Of a stretch of DNA of 64,000 nt, positions 24,534 to 32,548 are shown piece by piece (positions within the stretch are counted from its first letter, which is position 1; every line of letters begins with the position of its first letter). The DNA is taken from NCBI RefSeq assembly GCF_958431955.1, contig NZ_CAUASN010000001.1:186001-250000 (forward strand), read 5' to 3'. A model generated the notes under the pieces. That model was not told the DNA's origin. It did no database searches and saw only the letters and a program-made list of their open reading frames with translations. Both the position numbers and the translations under genes were made by a program. This DNA comes from an uncultured Adlercreutzia sp. (GTDB lineage Bacteria; Actinomycetota; Coriobacteriia; Coriobacteriales; Eggerthellaceae).

Positions 24534-24866
24534 CTACAGTCCCAACTCGGTTTCTCCCCACTGCTTCATGGCCAGAAGGATCGGCACGAAGCTTTTGCCT
24601 TGGGGCGTAAGAGTGTACTCGACGCGCGGGGGCACCTCGCCGAAGTCGGTGCGCATGAGGAAGCCGTCCTCGACCAGCTCTTTGAGCTGCTTGGAGAGTG
24701 TCGATTCGGAGATGTTGCCGATGCAGCGGCGCAGCTGTCCGAAGTGGCGCACGTCCTTCAAAGCGACGTAGAAGAGAATCTCGATCTTCCACTTTCCGCC
24801 GATCATGCGCTGGATGGTAGAGACCGACCGGCAGCGTTCGACCTCCTCGCCGCGTCTTTGCGCCAT
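24534..24866 (-). CDS. HxlR-family winged-helix regulator
   Basis: 110 residues. MIGGKWKIEILFYVALKDVRHFGQLRR and ISESTLSKQLKELVEDGFL are typical of HxlR proteins, as is the single Cys near the N-terminus (ERCRSV). EYTLTPQGKSFVPIL closes the wing. A GAAGGAGG site precedes the start. It is divergent from the radical SAM gene, with 119 bases between starts, and may control it. HxlR proteins often sense electrophiles or redox changes. Confidence 0.9.
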   Translation of the reverse strand: MAQRRGEEVERCRSVSTIQRMIGGKWKIEILFYVALKDVRHFGQLRRCIGNISESTLSKQLKELVEDGFLMRTDFGEVPPRVEYTLTPQGKSFVPILLAMKQWGETELGL

Positions 24867-24985
24867 GGGCTCCTCCTTCGTGCACTACAGAAAAAGACAG
24901 TACTTCACGGTTCGTAGCTCTTCTCCCATGATAGCAGCATATAGCGGGGCTGCCGGTGAGCAGCCGAAAGGAAAGGAAGCGAGCC

Positions 24986-25918
24986 ATGCACTACACGGGA
25001 ACTATCTGGCGGCCGCCCTACGAGGCCGATTCGCTCATCATCGAGGCAACGGCGGGATGCACCCACCATGCCTGCAAGTTCTGCACGCTTTACGCCGATT
25101 TGCCGTTCAAGTTCAGGCCATCCCCAATCGAGCATATCGAGGCCGACCTGTTGGAAGCGCAGACCTGGTATCACGATCCGCTGCGCAAGGCCGAGGAGCG
25201 GCTCTTCGAAACGCGCCGGGCAAGCTGCGAGCGCATTTTTCTGGCGGGGGCGAATCCCTTCGGGCTCAAAGCGAAGGGGCTGCTTGAGATAGCCGGCCTG
25301 GTGCACGAGTACTTTCCGGAATGCCGAAGCATCGGGTGCTTCTCCCGCATAACCGACGTGGTGCGCAAGACCGACGAGGAACTGGCTGAGCTCGCGGCAG
25401 CCGGCTATGATGGGCTTACCCTGGGGATCGAGACGGGAGACGACGATGCGCTCGCGTTCATGCACAAGGGGCACGCGGCCCGCGACATCGTTGAGCAGTG
25501 CGCCCGGCTCGATACGGCAGGCATTTCCTACGCCTTCTTCTACCTGGTGGGCATTGCGGGGAAGGGGCGCGGCCTTGAGAGCGCTCGGCGCACGGCCGCC
25601 GTGGTGAACTGCACGCGCCCCTGGCTTATCGGTGTCAATATGCTCACGGTATACGAGAACTCCGAGCTGTACCGGGAAATCGTTGCCGGCAACTGGCAGG
25701 AGGCGACCGAGGTGGAGAAGTACGAGGAGGCGAAGGAGCTGGTGGGCGCCCTTACCGTGCCGACCGAGTTCGCTATGCTCGGCGCCTCCAACCCGGTGAT
25801 GTTTCAAGGCCGCCTGCCCGAGCAGCGGGAGCAGATCATCACGGCTCTCGACACCGTCATTACCGAGATCGGCGAGGAGCGCCTGCGAAGCTATCGCACG
25901 AACCTTCGGCACTTGTAA
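24986..25918 (+). CDS. Radical SAM protein
   Basis: 310 residues from the ATG at 24986, with AAAGGAAAGGAAG upstream. The cluster motif is CTHHACKFC (Cys25, Cys30, Cys33), a C-x4-C-x2-C variant that I also remember from other uncharacterised radical SAM proteins of the CxHNxCxFC type. Later motifs are LTLGIETGDDDAL (SAM binding) and FYLVGIAGKGRG. No SPASM or methylthiotransferase domain follows. The substrate is unknown. The divergent HxlR gene is the only suggestive neighbour. Confidence 0.85.
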   Translation: MHYTGTIWRPPYEADSLIIEATAGCTHHACKFCTLYADLPFKFRPSPIEHIEADLLEAQTWYHDPLRKAEERLFETRRASCERIFLAGANPFGLKAKGLLEIAGLVHEYFPECRSIGCFSRITDVVRKTDEELAELAAAGYDGLTLGIETGDDDALAFMHKGHAARDIVEQCARLDTAGISYAFFYLVGIAGKGRGLESARRTAAVVNCTRPWLIGVNMLTVYENSELYREIVAGNWQEATEVEKYEEAKELVGALTVPTEFAMLGASNPVMFQGRLPEQREQIITALDTVITEIGEERLRSYRTNLRHL

Positions 25919-25998
25919 GCGGCTTTGCTCGTGGCGAGTTTCTCGAAAGACCTGTGCCTGAGATGAGCCCTTGTCCCATCCCGTGCTCCCCTGACAGA

Positions 25999-26046
25999 AC
26001 AGTAAACGACAGTAAAAAATGCGAGAAACAGTAAACGACAGTAAAA
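25999..26046. repeat. Four copies of ACAGTAAA between convergent genes
   Basis: A 19-base unit made of ACAGTAAACG and ACAGTAAAA occurs at 25999-26017 and again at 26028-26046, so the octamer ACAGTAAA appears four times in 48 bases. The block lies between the 3' ends of the radical SAM and GNAT genes. It could be a protein-binding cluster or a slippage-derived repeat. No function is evident. Confidence 0.5.
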
Positions 26047-26075
26047 CTTCGGTCGCGCTGCGTTCGAGGAGGCGC

Positions 26076-26564
26076 TTACTTCCCCTGTTCGCGGTGCAAA
26101 AGCGCGTCGGCGCCGTAGAGGCGGATTGGGGCGCCGTCGATCTCGTTTACCTCGCCGAGGTGCTCCCACCCGCATTTCTCGTAGAACCCTACGAGGTCGG
26201 TAACCAGGTACAGGCGATCATAGCCCATGGCGGACACCTCGGTGCGGGCGTGGTCGAGCAGGTGCCGCGCGAGGCCACGATGGCGATGCTCCTCCTCCAC
26301 GTAGAGCGCGCAGAGGTTGGGGGCAAGATCGGGGCGGTCGTGGAAGTCGTTCTCGATAATGCCGCAGCCTGCGATGATGCGGCCCGACGCCGCATCATCG
26401 GCCCGCACGATGTACCACTGAGGCACGGCGGTGCCGCCTTGATCGCTCTCCTGCATGCTCTCCCGATAGGCCTCAACGGGAATGTCCCACTTGGAGGAGA
26501 ACCATGCAGCCGCCTCCTCCGCCATCTCGGTATGCTCCGCCAGCCGCCAAATACGCCAGCCCAT
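26076..26564 (-). CDS. GNAT-family N-acetyltransferase
   Basis: 162 residues. The acetyl-CoA binding core is LCALYVEEEHRHRGLARHLLDHARTEV, the classic motif A, with the preceding beta strand GRIIAGCGIIEND. YLVTDLVGFYEKCGW supplies motif B and the C-terminal strand exchange. It is a single gene with GAAGGGAGAAGCC before the start. The acyl acceptor cannot be predicted. Confidence 0.88.
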   Translation of the reverse strand: MGWRIWRLAEHTEMAEEAAAWFSSKWDIPVEAYRESMQESDQGGTAVPQWYIVRADDAASGRIIAGCGIIENDFHDRPDLAPNLCALYVEEEHRHRGLARHLLDHARTEVSAMGYDRLYLVTDLVGFYEKCGWEHLGEVNEIDGAPIRLYGADALLHREQGK

Positions 26565-26681
26565 GGCTTCTCCCTTCTTACCAGTTTGTTCAAAGATGAT
26601 AGCCTAACGGTCCGGTGCAACGCCCCGCAAGGATGCTGCAAATGAAATCACACTTCGCTCGCTCTGGACGATGGGACGTGC

Positions 26682-28169
26682 TCAGCGAACGCACAGTTTG
26701 GCAATGCCGTCGCATCGCTCCGTGTGCCAGGCAGTTTGCGTGACTGCGTCAGCCAGCTGCCGGTCGTGGGTGACGAGGAGAACCGCACCGGGGAAATCAG
26801 CGAGCATCCGTTGGAGCGCCTCGATGGAGCCCACGTCCAGGTGGTTGGTGGGCTCGTCCAGCACGAGGAAGTTCGGCTCTTGCACCAGCTGCTCGGCGAG
26901 CAGGAGCTTGCGCAGTTCGCCGGGGCTCATATCGTCGCCATCGAGCAGCCTGTCGGGGTCTGAGTTCAGCTGAGCCACAATGGAAAGGATGCGACCGCGC
27001 CGATCCGGGGATTGCTCGCGGAGTTGGCCCAGCGCGCGCTCGCGCTCGCCAACTCCGACGTCCTGGGGCACGAGGGCCACGCGGACGCTTTCGGGAGCCG
27101 ATGCAAGTGCCGCGCGCACGACCAGGCTCTTGCCCGTGCCATTCTCGCCTGTCAGCACCACGTGCTCGGTCGGTCCGATCCAAAGCTCCGGCACCTCGAT
27201 GGCGAACTCGCCCGCGCGCAGGGCCTTCGCTTCCAAGTGGGCCACGAACGGCGCTCGCGTTGCCTCGCCGAATACGCTGATGCGGTGCTCATAGCGCTTT
27301 GCGACGAACTGCTCCGCAAGAGCCCCTTCGGCTTGGGCGAGCCGCCGGTCCATGGTTGCCGAGAGCCTTCCCGCAACGCCGTCTTTTCCGGAGACGATGG
27401 CCCGCCCGATTTTCTCGCGGCCGTCGCTGTCGCCCTTGGCCAGGTTGCGCTTGCTCCGCCTGCCCCGTTGCCGGGCGGCCTCCTCGCTTCGACGTTGCGC
27501 CTCCGCTTTCAGGCGCTTTGCCTCATGTACGGCCTTCTCGCGCTGGCGAAGGGCGGAGGCCCTCTCGCTTTCCGCTTGGCAGCTGGCCTTCGAGTAGCCG
27601 CCCGGACGCATCACCCAGCGGCGATTCTCGCACACCAGGCTCTGGCCGACGAGGCTGTCCAGCAGATCGCGGTCGTGGGATATGAGGATGCCGATGCCAC
27701 CGAAATTAGAAAGCGCTCCCTTCACAACGTCGCGCGTCACGGCATCTAAGTCGTTGGTCGGCTCGTCCATGACCAGCACGTCGGGACTCGTGAAGAGAGC
27801 GCAGGCGATTTGGAGTCGCTTCCGCTGGCCGCCCGAGAGCGTCTCGTAGCGCCAGAACCACTCGTCTTCCAAGTGCAAAAGCCGCCGGATACGTTGGCCG
27901 TCCTGACCCCAATCCGACGCGAGGTCGGCCAGGTTGGCCGGCGTTTGGGTGGAGTCCTGCTGGCAGTAGGCGGAGAACAGATGCGGGCTCACCGCTCCGG
28001 CATCGGGGCGAAGAAGGCGCGCGGCGATGCGGGCGAGGGTGCTCTTGCCGCATCCGTTGTCGCCGATGATGCCCGTCCAGCCAACGGGAAAGGTGGCGCT
28101 CACATCGGTAAGCGCGGGCGCAGTGCCGCCCGGATAGGTGTAGCTGATGGAGGTGAGATTCAGTTGCAT
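26682..28169 (-). CDS. ABC-F family ATPase, ribosomal-protection type
   Basis: 495 residues from the ATG at 28167-28169 (AAGGAGCTCGCC upstream). Two ABC domains without membrane segments: GDNGCGKS with LSGGQRKRL and VMDEPTNDLD in the first, GENGTGKS with MSPGELRKLLLAEQL and VLDEPTNHLD in the second. A basic, coiled linker (about residues 210-280) joins them. ABC-F proteins bind the ribosomal E site; some protect against macrolides, lincosamides or pleuromutilins. A long leader with an in-frame tandem repeat lies upstream, compatible with attenuation control. Resistance has to be tested. A housekeeping translational role is possible. Confidence 0.88.
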   Translation of the reverse strand: MQLNLTSISYTYPGGTAPALTDVSATFPVGWTGIIGDNGCGKSTLARIAARLLRPDAGAVSPHLFSAYCQQDSTQTPANLADLASDWGQDGQRIRRLLHLEDEWFWRYETLSGGQRKRLQIACALFTSPDVLVMDEPTNDLDAVTRDVVKGALSNFGGIGILISHDRDLLDSLVGQSLVCENRRWVMRPGGYSKASCQAESERASALRQREKAVHEAKRLKAEAQRRSEEAARQRGRRSKRNLAKGDSDGREKIGRAIVSGKDGVAGRLSATMDRRLAQAEGALAEQFVAKRYEHRISVFGEATRAPFVAHLEAKALRAGEFAIEVPELWIGPTEHVVLTGENGTGKSLVVRAALASAPESVRVALVPQDVGVGERERALGQLREQSPDRRGRILSIVAQLNSDPDRLLDGDDMSPGELRKLLLAEQLVQEPNFLVLDEPTNHLDVGSIEALQRMLADFPGAVLLVTHDRQLADAVTQTAWHTERCDGIAKLCVR

Positions 28170-28191
28170 GGCGAGCTCCTTGGGTAGGAGG

Positions 28192-28245
28192 CCGCGCCGA
28201 GGTGAGGCTCGCGGTATGCCGCGCCGAGGTGAGGCTCGCGGTATG
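28192..28245 (-). repeat. 27-bp perfect tandem repeat in ABC-F leader
   Basis: Two identical copies of a 27-base unit lie at 28192-28218 and 28219-28245. The unit is a multiple of three, so any reading frame across it repeats a nonapeptide. It lies 23-76 bases upstream of the ABC-F start on the minus strand, between promoter and gene. Confidence 0.75.
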
Positions 28246-28414
28246 TCGGTTCTGGGGAAGAAGAAGCAAAGGCGATGCGGCACCCTGAAAGCGCGACCGG
28301 GAATACGGAAATGGTCGAAGGGGCGCCCGAATGGGCATCGCTAGTTCTTCATCAAACCTAACCTAACTCGAAGCGAGGCTTGCCAAAGGCTCCGCTGAAT
28401 GACAAGGTGCCACG

Positions 28415-28423
28415 ATTATAGCA
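28415..28423 (-). promoter_or_regulatory. Extended -10 promoter box for ABC-F gene
   Basis: On the minus strand TGCTATAAT is a perfect extended -10 element. No good -35 is present, as is usual for this promoter type. It implies an untranslated leader of about 240 bases before the ABC-F start. A short frame that opens with ATG at 28338 could be a leader peptide; its ribosome site is weak. Confidence 0.6.
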
Positions 28424-28551
28424 TTCCACGACGAGGGCGGACCAGGTTTATGCGGGCATCTTGCGGCAGTCGAGGTTTGCGCGCAGCAACTTCTCTTGTT
28501 TTCGCAAACCTCCAGCAAGAACCGCCGGGCCCTCTGCCGCAAACGACCCCG

Positions 28552-29019
28552 TCATTCGGGGAGCTTGCAGACGTCTACCCAGGTGCCGCTGGTGATTTCC
28601 TCTAGCTCGGCGGGGGAAAGCTCGATGGCGCTGTTCGAGCTTCCGCAGGCGGGAAACACCGTGTCGAAGCGCCTGAGGGATTCGTCCAGGTAGATGTCGC
28701 ATTCCTCGTTCACGCCGAAGGGGCACACGCCTCCCACCGCGTGGCCGATGCGCGCCTCGGCCTCGTCGGGACTCAGCATCTTCGGCTTTGTGGCGAACTG
28801 CGTCTTGAACTTCGGGTTGGCAATGCGGGCATCTCCCGCACATACCACCAGGGCAACGCGGTCGCCAACGGCGAAGGAGAGGGTCTTCGCGATCCGCGCG
28901 GACTCGCACCCCACGGCTGCGGCCGCCAGCTCCACCGTGGCGCTCGACGTGTCGAACTCCATCACCGCATCGGCCCTGCCGAACTTCGCAAGATGCTCTT
29001 TCGCCTTCTCCAGCGACAT
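28552..29019 (-). CDS. YbaK/EbsC-family aminoacyl-tRNA editing protein
   Basis: 155 residues from the ATG at 29017-29019, with CTGGAGGGG upstream. The YbaK fold is shown by TVELAAAAVGCESARIAKTL, ALVVCAGDARIANPKF and GHAVGGVCPFGV, which includes the GxxxP loop of the editing site. Family members hydrolyse mischarged Cys-, Ala- or other aminoacyl-tRNA. It is a free-standing editing domain, not fused to ProRS. Two hairpins separate it from the FtsX operon. Confidence 0.88.
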   Translation of the reverse strand: MSLEKAKEHLAKFGRADAVMEFDTSSATVELAAAAVGCESARIAKTLSFAVGDRVALVVCAGDARIANPKFKTQFATKPKMLSPDEAEARIGHAVGGVCPFGVNEECDIYLDESLRRFDTVFPACGSSNSAIELSPAELEEITSGTWVDVCKLPE

Positions 29020-29071
29020 GATTTCCCCCTCCAGCTGCGCGTTACGTGCAAGCAGCATAGCACACGCCCGG

Positions 29072-29127
29072 TTCGACCGTAATTGAAACGAGCCGGGATC
29101 GCCGCTGCGGTTTCGATTACGGTCGAA
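29072..29127. repeat. 18-bp inverted repeat with 20-base spacer
   Basis: TTCGACCGTAATTGAAAC (29072-29089) and the complement of 29110-29127 agree at 17 of 18 positions. It lies between the YbaK start and the 3' end of the FtsX operon. It could be an operator for the YbaK gene or a transcript-end structure. No T run follows. Confidence 0.6.
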
Positions 29128-29180
29128 AGCCCAAATCCACCGCCTCTCCCCTAGCTGCATGTGCGGGATGGGGAACGGGC

Positions 29181-29219
29181 CACCCCTGCCGTCGGCTTCC
29201 GAGCTGTCGACGGCAGGGG
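29181..29219 (-). terminator. 13-bp perfect stem after the FtsX operon
   Basis: ACCCCTGCCGTCG (29181-29193) pairs perfectly with CGACGGCAGGGGT (29207-29219) around a 13-base loop. It begins 29 bases beyond the stop of the FtsX permease. There is no T run, so it may act with Rho or as a 3' stabilising hairpin. Confidence 0.55.
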
Positions 29220-29247
29220 TGAAGCCCCGGCATGGGAGCGGTGGGCG

Positions 29248-31695
29248 TTACTCCACGACCAGCTCGCGGACGCTCACGTCTTTGATTCTCCTCGACATGC
29301 CGAGGGCCGAAAGGGCAAAGGCGAGGGCGAAGGCCGCGCTGATGGCGAGCGCTTCCCAGATAGGCAGCGCGAGGCTGAACCCACCGACGCCGAAAAGGCC
29401 GAACAGCATGCTGACCAAGGCGCCGCCAGCTGCCATCGTGAGGGCCGACCCTATCAGGGCACCCACCGCCGACGCGCCGAGGAAGCGCAGTGCGAACGAG
29501 GCGCGCAACGAAGCCACTGTGAACCCCATCGCGTGGTAGATTCCCAGGTCGCGGCGCTCGGAGAGGAGCGTTCGCCTGCTTATCAGCATCACGGCAACGC
29601 AGGCAAGGACCAGCGCGAACGCGGACATGGCATAGCCCATGACCGTCAGCATGTCCCTGCAGAGCAAAAGCATGTTCGTGTTCGACCCGAACAATCCGGT
29701 CAGCTCGGTGTCAACGCTGTCACCGAACCGGCTTGCAAGCGCCTCTGCCACCTCATCGGCCTTGTCGGGATCGGCCAACTGGTACTGGCGCGAAACGTCA
29801 GCGGGATCCGACCCCAACTCCACCAACTCCTGAAACCCCTCGTAGGTGAGGACGACGCCATTGCCGCCATTGAGCACCGATGACAGCAAGCCGCTCACAA
29901 GGTAGGTTCGCTCTTCGCCGTCACTTTTCGACACCCGCAGCTCATCGCCCACCGAAAGCCCCTTGGCGCGAGCGAGGTTCAACCCTATGAGCGCCTCGTT
30001 TGCGTGCTTGGGCGCGCGCCCCGAGACGATGGATGCCTCCTCCAGAACGCCCGTATCGGAAAGCCCGACGAAGGTGCAGGCCTCGCCGTCCAAATTGAGC
30101 ACCGCAGCGCCCTCTTCCCACTCGCGCGTCATAGGCGAGACGCCTTCTATGGTTTCGCGCACCTCGCCAAGACTCACCTCCTGCCCGTCGAAGCGAACCG
30201 AGCCGTCGCTCTTCCACACGCCGAAGGCCTTGTACACCGCATCATCTCCGGCAAGCGCGCCGCCAATGCCGAAGCACAGCGCGACGAACGCGCACAACAG
30301 CAGCGAACAAGCGCCGATGCCCGCATAGCGCCCTTTTTCGGACACAATTGCTCGCCATGCCAACGACGTTTTCAGGCGATTGCCCGATATCGCGCTTGCC
30401 CCGCGCGGTGAGAAGCGAATGTCGCCGTCGCCTTGCCGGAGCGCCGCCAAAGGCGTGATGCGTCCTATCTTGCGGGCCATCAGGGCAATGCATGCCATAA
30501 GGGCCGCCAACAGGGCGCCGCAGCAGGCAAGGCCCGCCCAAGGGAAGGACGCCTCGACCACGAGGATTCCCGTGATGAGCAGAAACACCGGCCAGAAGAG
30601 CGGTTCCAGAAGGTACCCCACTACGAAGCCGAGGAAGAGGCCGACGAGCGCGGCGAGCGCATATTGCATGACAAGGGCCCTGCGCAGCGCATTGCGCGGA
30701 AGCCCCACCCCCTTCAGAACTCCCCAGTCGGCATAGCCGCTCTGTATGCTGGAGGACGCCGTATGCAGGCACAGGATGAGGGCCACCACGAACAGGATCA
30801 GCGAGAACACGGCAAGCACCGCGGTGATAACCTGCACCACTAGGAGGCTATAGCCGGCAAGGGTCTGCCGAGAGAAGAGCGTGTGGGGGGAATCGCCCCA
30901 CGAGGTGCCGTCATCGATCAGCTGCGTCAAATCGTGCCCGTCGATGCCCTGGGAGCGTGCCTCGGGCGTCAACATCACGTTGATCTCCCTGATGGGATAC
31001 GCCTCCTTCTCCATGGTCACGGCGCCGCCGGAGATGCCGGCGCCGGAGGTGCCCGTCTCCTCAACTTCCGCCAACAGCTTCTCGAAGGTGGCGGAAGACA
31101 GCAGGTAGCGCTTTGTATCCATGAAGGGCGTCCCCATCTGCGGATCTTCATAAAACGCCGCAACGCGCAAGGAGGTCTCGCGCCCTCCGATGTCAAGCAC
31201 GAGGACGTCGCCTATCTCTACATTGTGCAGGGTGCGCTCCGCAACGCGAACGTACGCCTCACCGTCCGCCGGCCCGTTTTGCTCATCGCGATACGATGAG
31301 AGGTCGTCGGCAAAGACATTGAAATCGAGGGACGAGCCCCACGCTTCGTAGGCGCTCGCCGATGGCGGAGCAGTTTTCACAACCTCGTTCCCTTGGGCGT
31401 CTTCGACGCGCGTCGGAGCCGTGAAGGCCTCCGTCACCTTCACCTCCTGCACTTCGGGCAACGCTTCTATCTCATCAATGTCCTCGTCAGTGAGATTTGA
31501 AACCGGGTCGTTGGCAGCAACATCCCCCGCTGCAATCTGGTCGAGCAAGGCCTCCTCGCGTGCGGAGAGATCGACGAAAAGGCTGGTGGTCAGCGTCAAC
31601 GCGAGGGCCGCGAGGAACAAGAGCAGCGCAAGGCCGACGAACGTTCCCTTGTCCTTCCGCAGTCCTGCGAGCACAAGCGTGCGCAACGGTTCCAT
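29248..31695 (-). CDS. FtsX-like ABC transporter permease
   Basis: 815 residues from the ATG at 31693-31695. One N-terminal helix (FVGLALLLFLAALALTLT) is followed by a large extracytoplasmic region, then a group of four helices near the middle, a second large region, and three C-terminal helices, the duplicated FtsX/MacB layout. It follows the ATPase gene after 10 bases. In such operons the pair either exports or senses peptides or acts on envelope components. It is the last gene of a regulator/kinase/ATPase/permease operon. Confidence 0.88.
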   Translation of the reverse strand: MEPLRTLVLAGLRKDKGTFVGLALLLFLAALALTLTTSLFVDLSAREEALLDQIAAGDVAANDPVSNLTDEDIDEIEALPEVQEVKVTEAFTAPTRVEDAQGNEVVKTAPPSASAYEAWGSSLDFNVFADDLSSYRDEQNGPADGEAYVRVAERTLHNVEIGDVLVLDIGGRETSLRVAAFYEDPQMGTPFMDTKRYLLSSATFEKLLAEVEETGTSGAGISGGAVTMEKEAYPIREINVMLTPEARSQGIDGHDLTQLIDDGTSWGDSPHTLFSRQTLAGYSLLVVQVITAVLAVFSLILFVVALILCLHTASSSIQSGYADWGVLKGVGLPRNALRRALVMQYALAALVGLFLGFVVGYLLEPLFWPVFLLITGILVVEASFPWAGLACCGALLAALMACIALMARKIGRITPLAALRQGDGDIRFSPRGASAISGNRLKTSLAWRAIVSEKGRYAGIGACSLLLCAFVALCFGIGGALAGDDAVYKAFGVWKSDGSVRFDGQEVSLGEVRETIEGVSPMTREWEEGAAVLNLDGEACTFVGLSDTGVLEEASIVSGRAPKHANEALIGLNLARAKGLSVGDELRVSKSDGEERTYLVSGLLSSVLNGGNGVVLTYEGFQELVELGSDPADVSRQYQLADPDKADEVAEALASRFGDSVDTELTGLFGSNTNMLLLCRDMLTVMGYAMSAFALVLACVAVMLISRRTLLSERRDLGIYHAMGFTVASLRASFALRFLGASAVGALIGSALTMAAGGALVSMLFGLFGVGGFSLALPIWEALAISAAFALAFALSALGMSRRIKDVSVRELVVE

Positions 31696-31705
31696 GGCGC
31701 ACCCC

Positions 31706-32485
31706 CTACCAGGAAAGCGATGCAAGCCAGGCGCTCGCCATGGCCTCGCGCTCGCGAACGTAAGCTTTGTCGCCGGAAAGCGCCGGATCCCAAGGCGCCA
31801 ACTCCAGCTCGCCGCGAATGCCGCCGTCCTCGAAGTAGAGCAGGCGGTTGCCGCGGACGGCGCTGCGCACATCGTGGGTCACCATGAGGATGCTGATGCC
31901 GTCGCGGTTGAGCTCACCCAGAAGATCGAGCACCTCCAGGCTGTTCGCGCGGTTGAGCGCGCCGGTGGGCTCGTCGGCGAACACGATCGCCGGCTCGTTC
32001 ACCACCGCCCGCGCCACGGCGCAACGCTGCTTCTGGCCGCCGGACGCCTGGCTGGGAAGATGCGAGGCAACCTCGGAGAGCCCCATGCGCGTCATCAGCT
32101 CGTCGGTGGCGCGCCGCGTCTCGGAGGCGCTGCGCCCCCGCTTCAGATAACCGGGCACGGAGATGTTCTCATACAGGGTGAGGTTGCTCACGAGGTTCGC
32201 CGCCTGAAAGACGAACCCGAAGCGCTGCGCCCTCAACTCGGAAAGCCGGCCCTCACCAAGGCGGGAAATATCCTCGCCTTCGAAGATGACCTCGCCGGAG
32301 GTGGGAACGTCCATGCCCGAAAGGCAGTAGAGAAGCGTGGATTTTCCCGAGCCCGAGGGGCCCATGATCGAGGTGAAGTCTCCTTTGTAGAGTTCGAGGC
32401 CGACGCTCCCCAGAACATGGGCCTGCACGCCGTCCGCAACGTAGGTCTTCGACAGCTTTCGCGTCGAGAGTATGGTTTCGCGCAT
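31706..32485 (-). CDS. ABC transporter ATP-binding protein, LolD/MacB type
   Basis: 259 residues from the ATG at 32483-32485 (AAAGGATC upstream). Walker A is GPSGSGKST, the Q-loop FQAANLVSNLTLYENI, the signature SGGQKQRCAVARA, Walker B IVFADEPTGALN and the H-loop MVTHD. The type matches partners of FtsX-domain permeases. The C-terminal 30 residues extend beyond the usual length. It sits between the histidine kinase and the permease in one operon. Confidence 0.93.
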   Translation of the reverse strand: MRETILSTRKLSKTYVADGVQAHVLGSVGLELYKGDFTSIMGPSGSGKSTLLYCLSGMDVPTSGEVIFEGEDISRLGEGRLSELRAQRFGFVFQAANLVSNLTLYENISVPGYLKRGRSASETRRATDELMTRMGLSEVASHLPSQASGGQKQRCAVARAVVNEPAIVFADEPTGALNRANSLEVLDLLGELNRDGISILMVTHDVRSAVRGNRLLYFEDGGIRGELELAPWDPALSGDKAYVREREAMASAWLASLSW

Positions 32486-32548
32486 GGTTGATCCTTTCCC
32501 TTGTGCGCCGTCAGCGCCCATCATAGGGAGGCGGTCATTAAGGAATCA

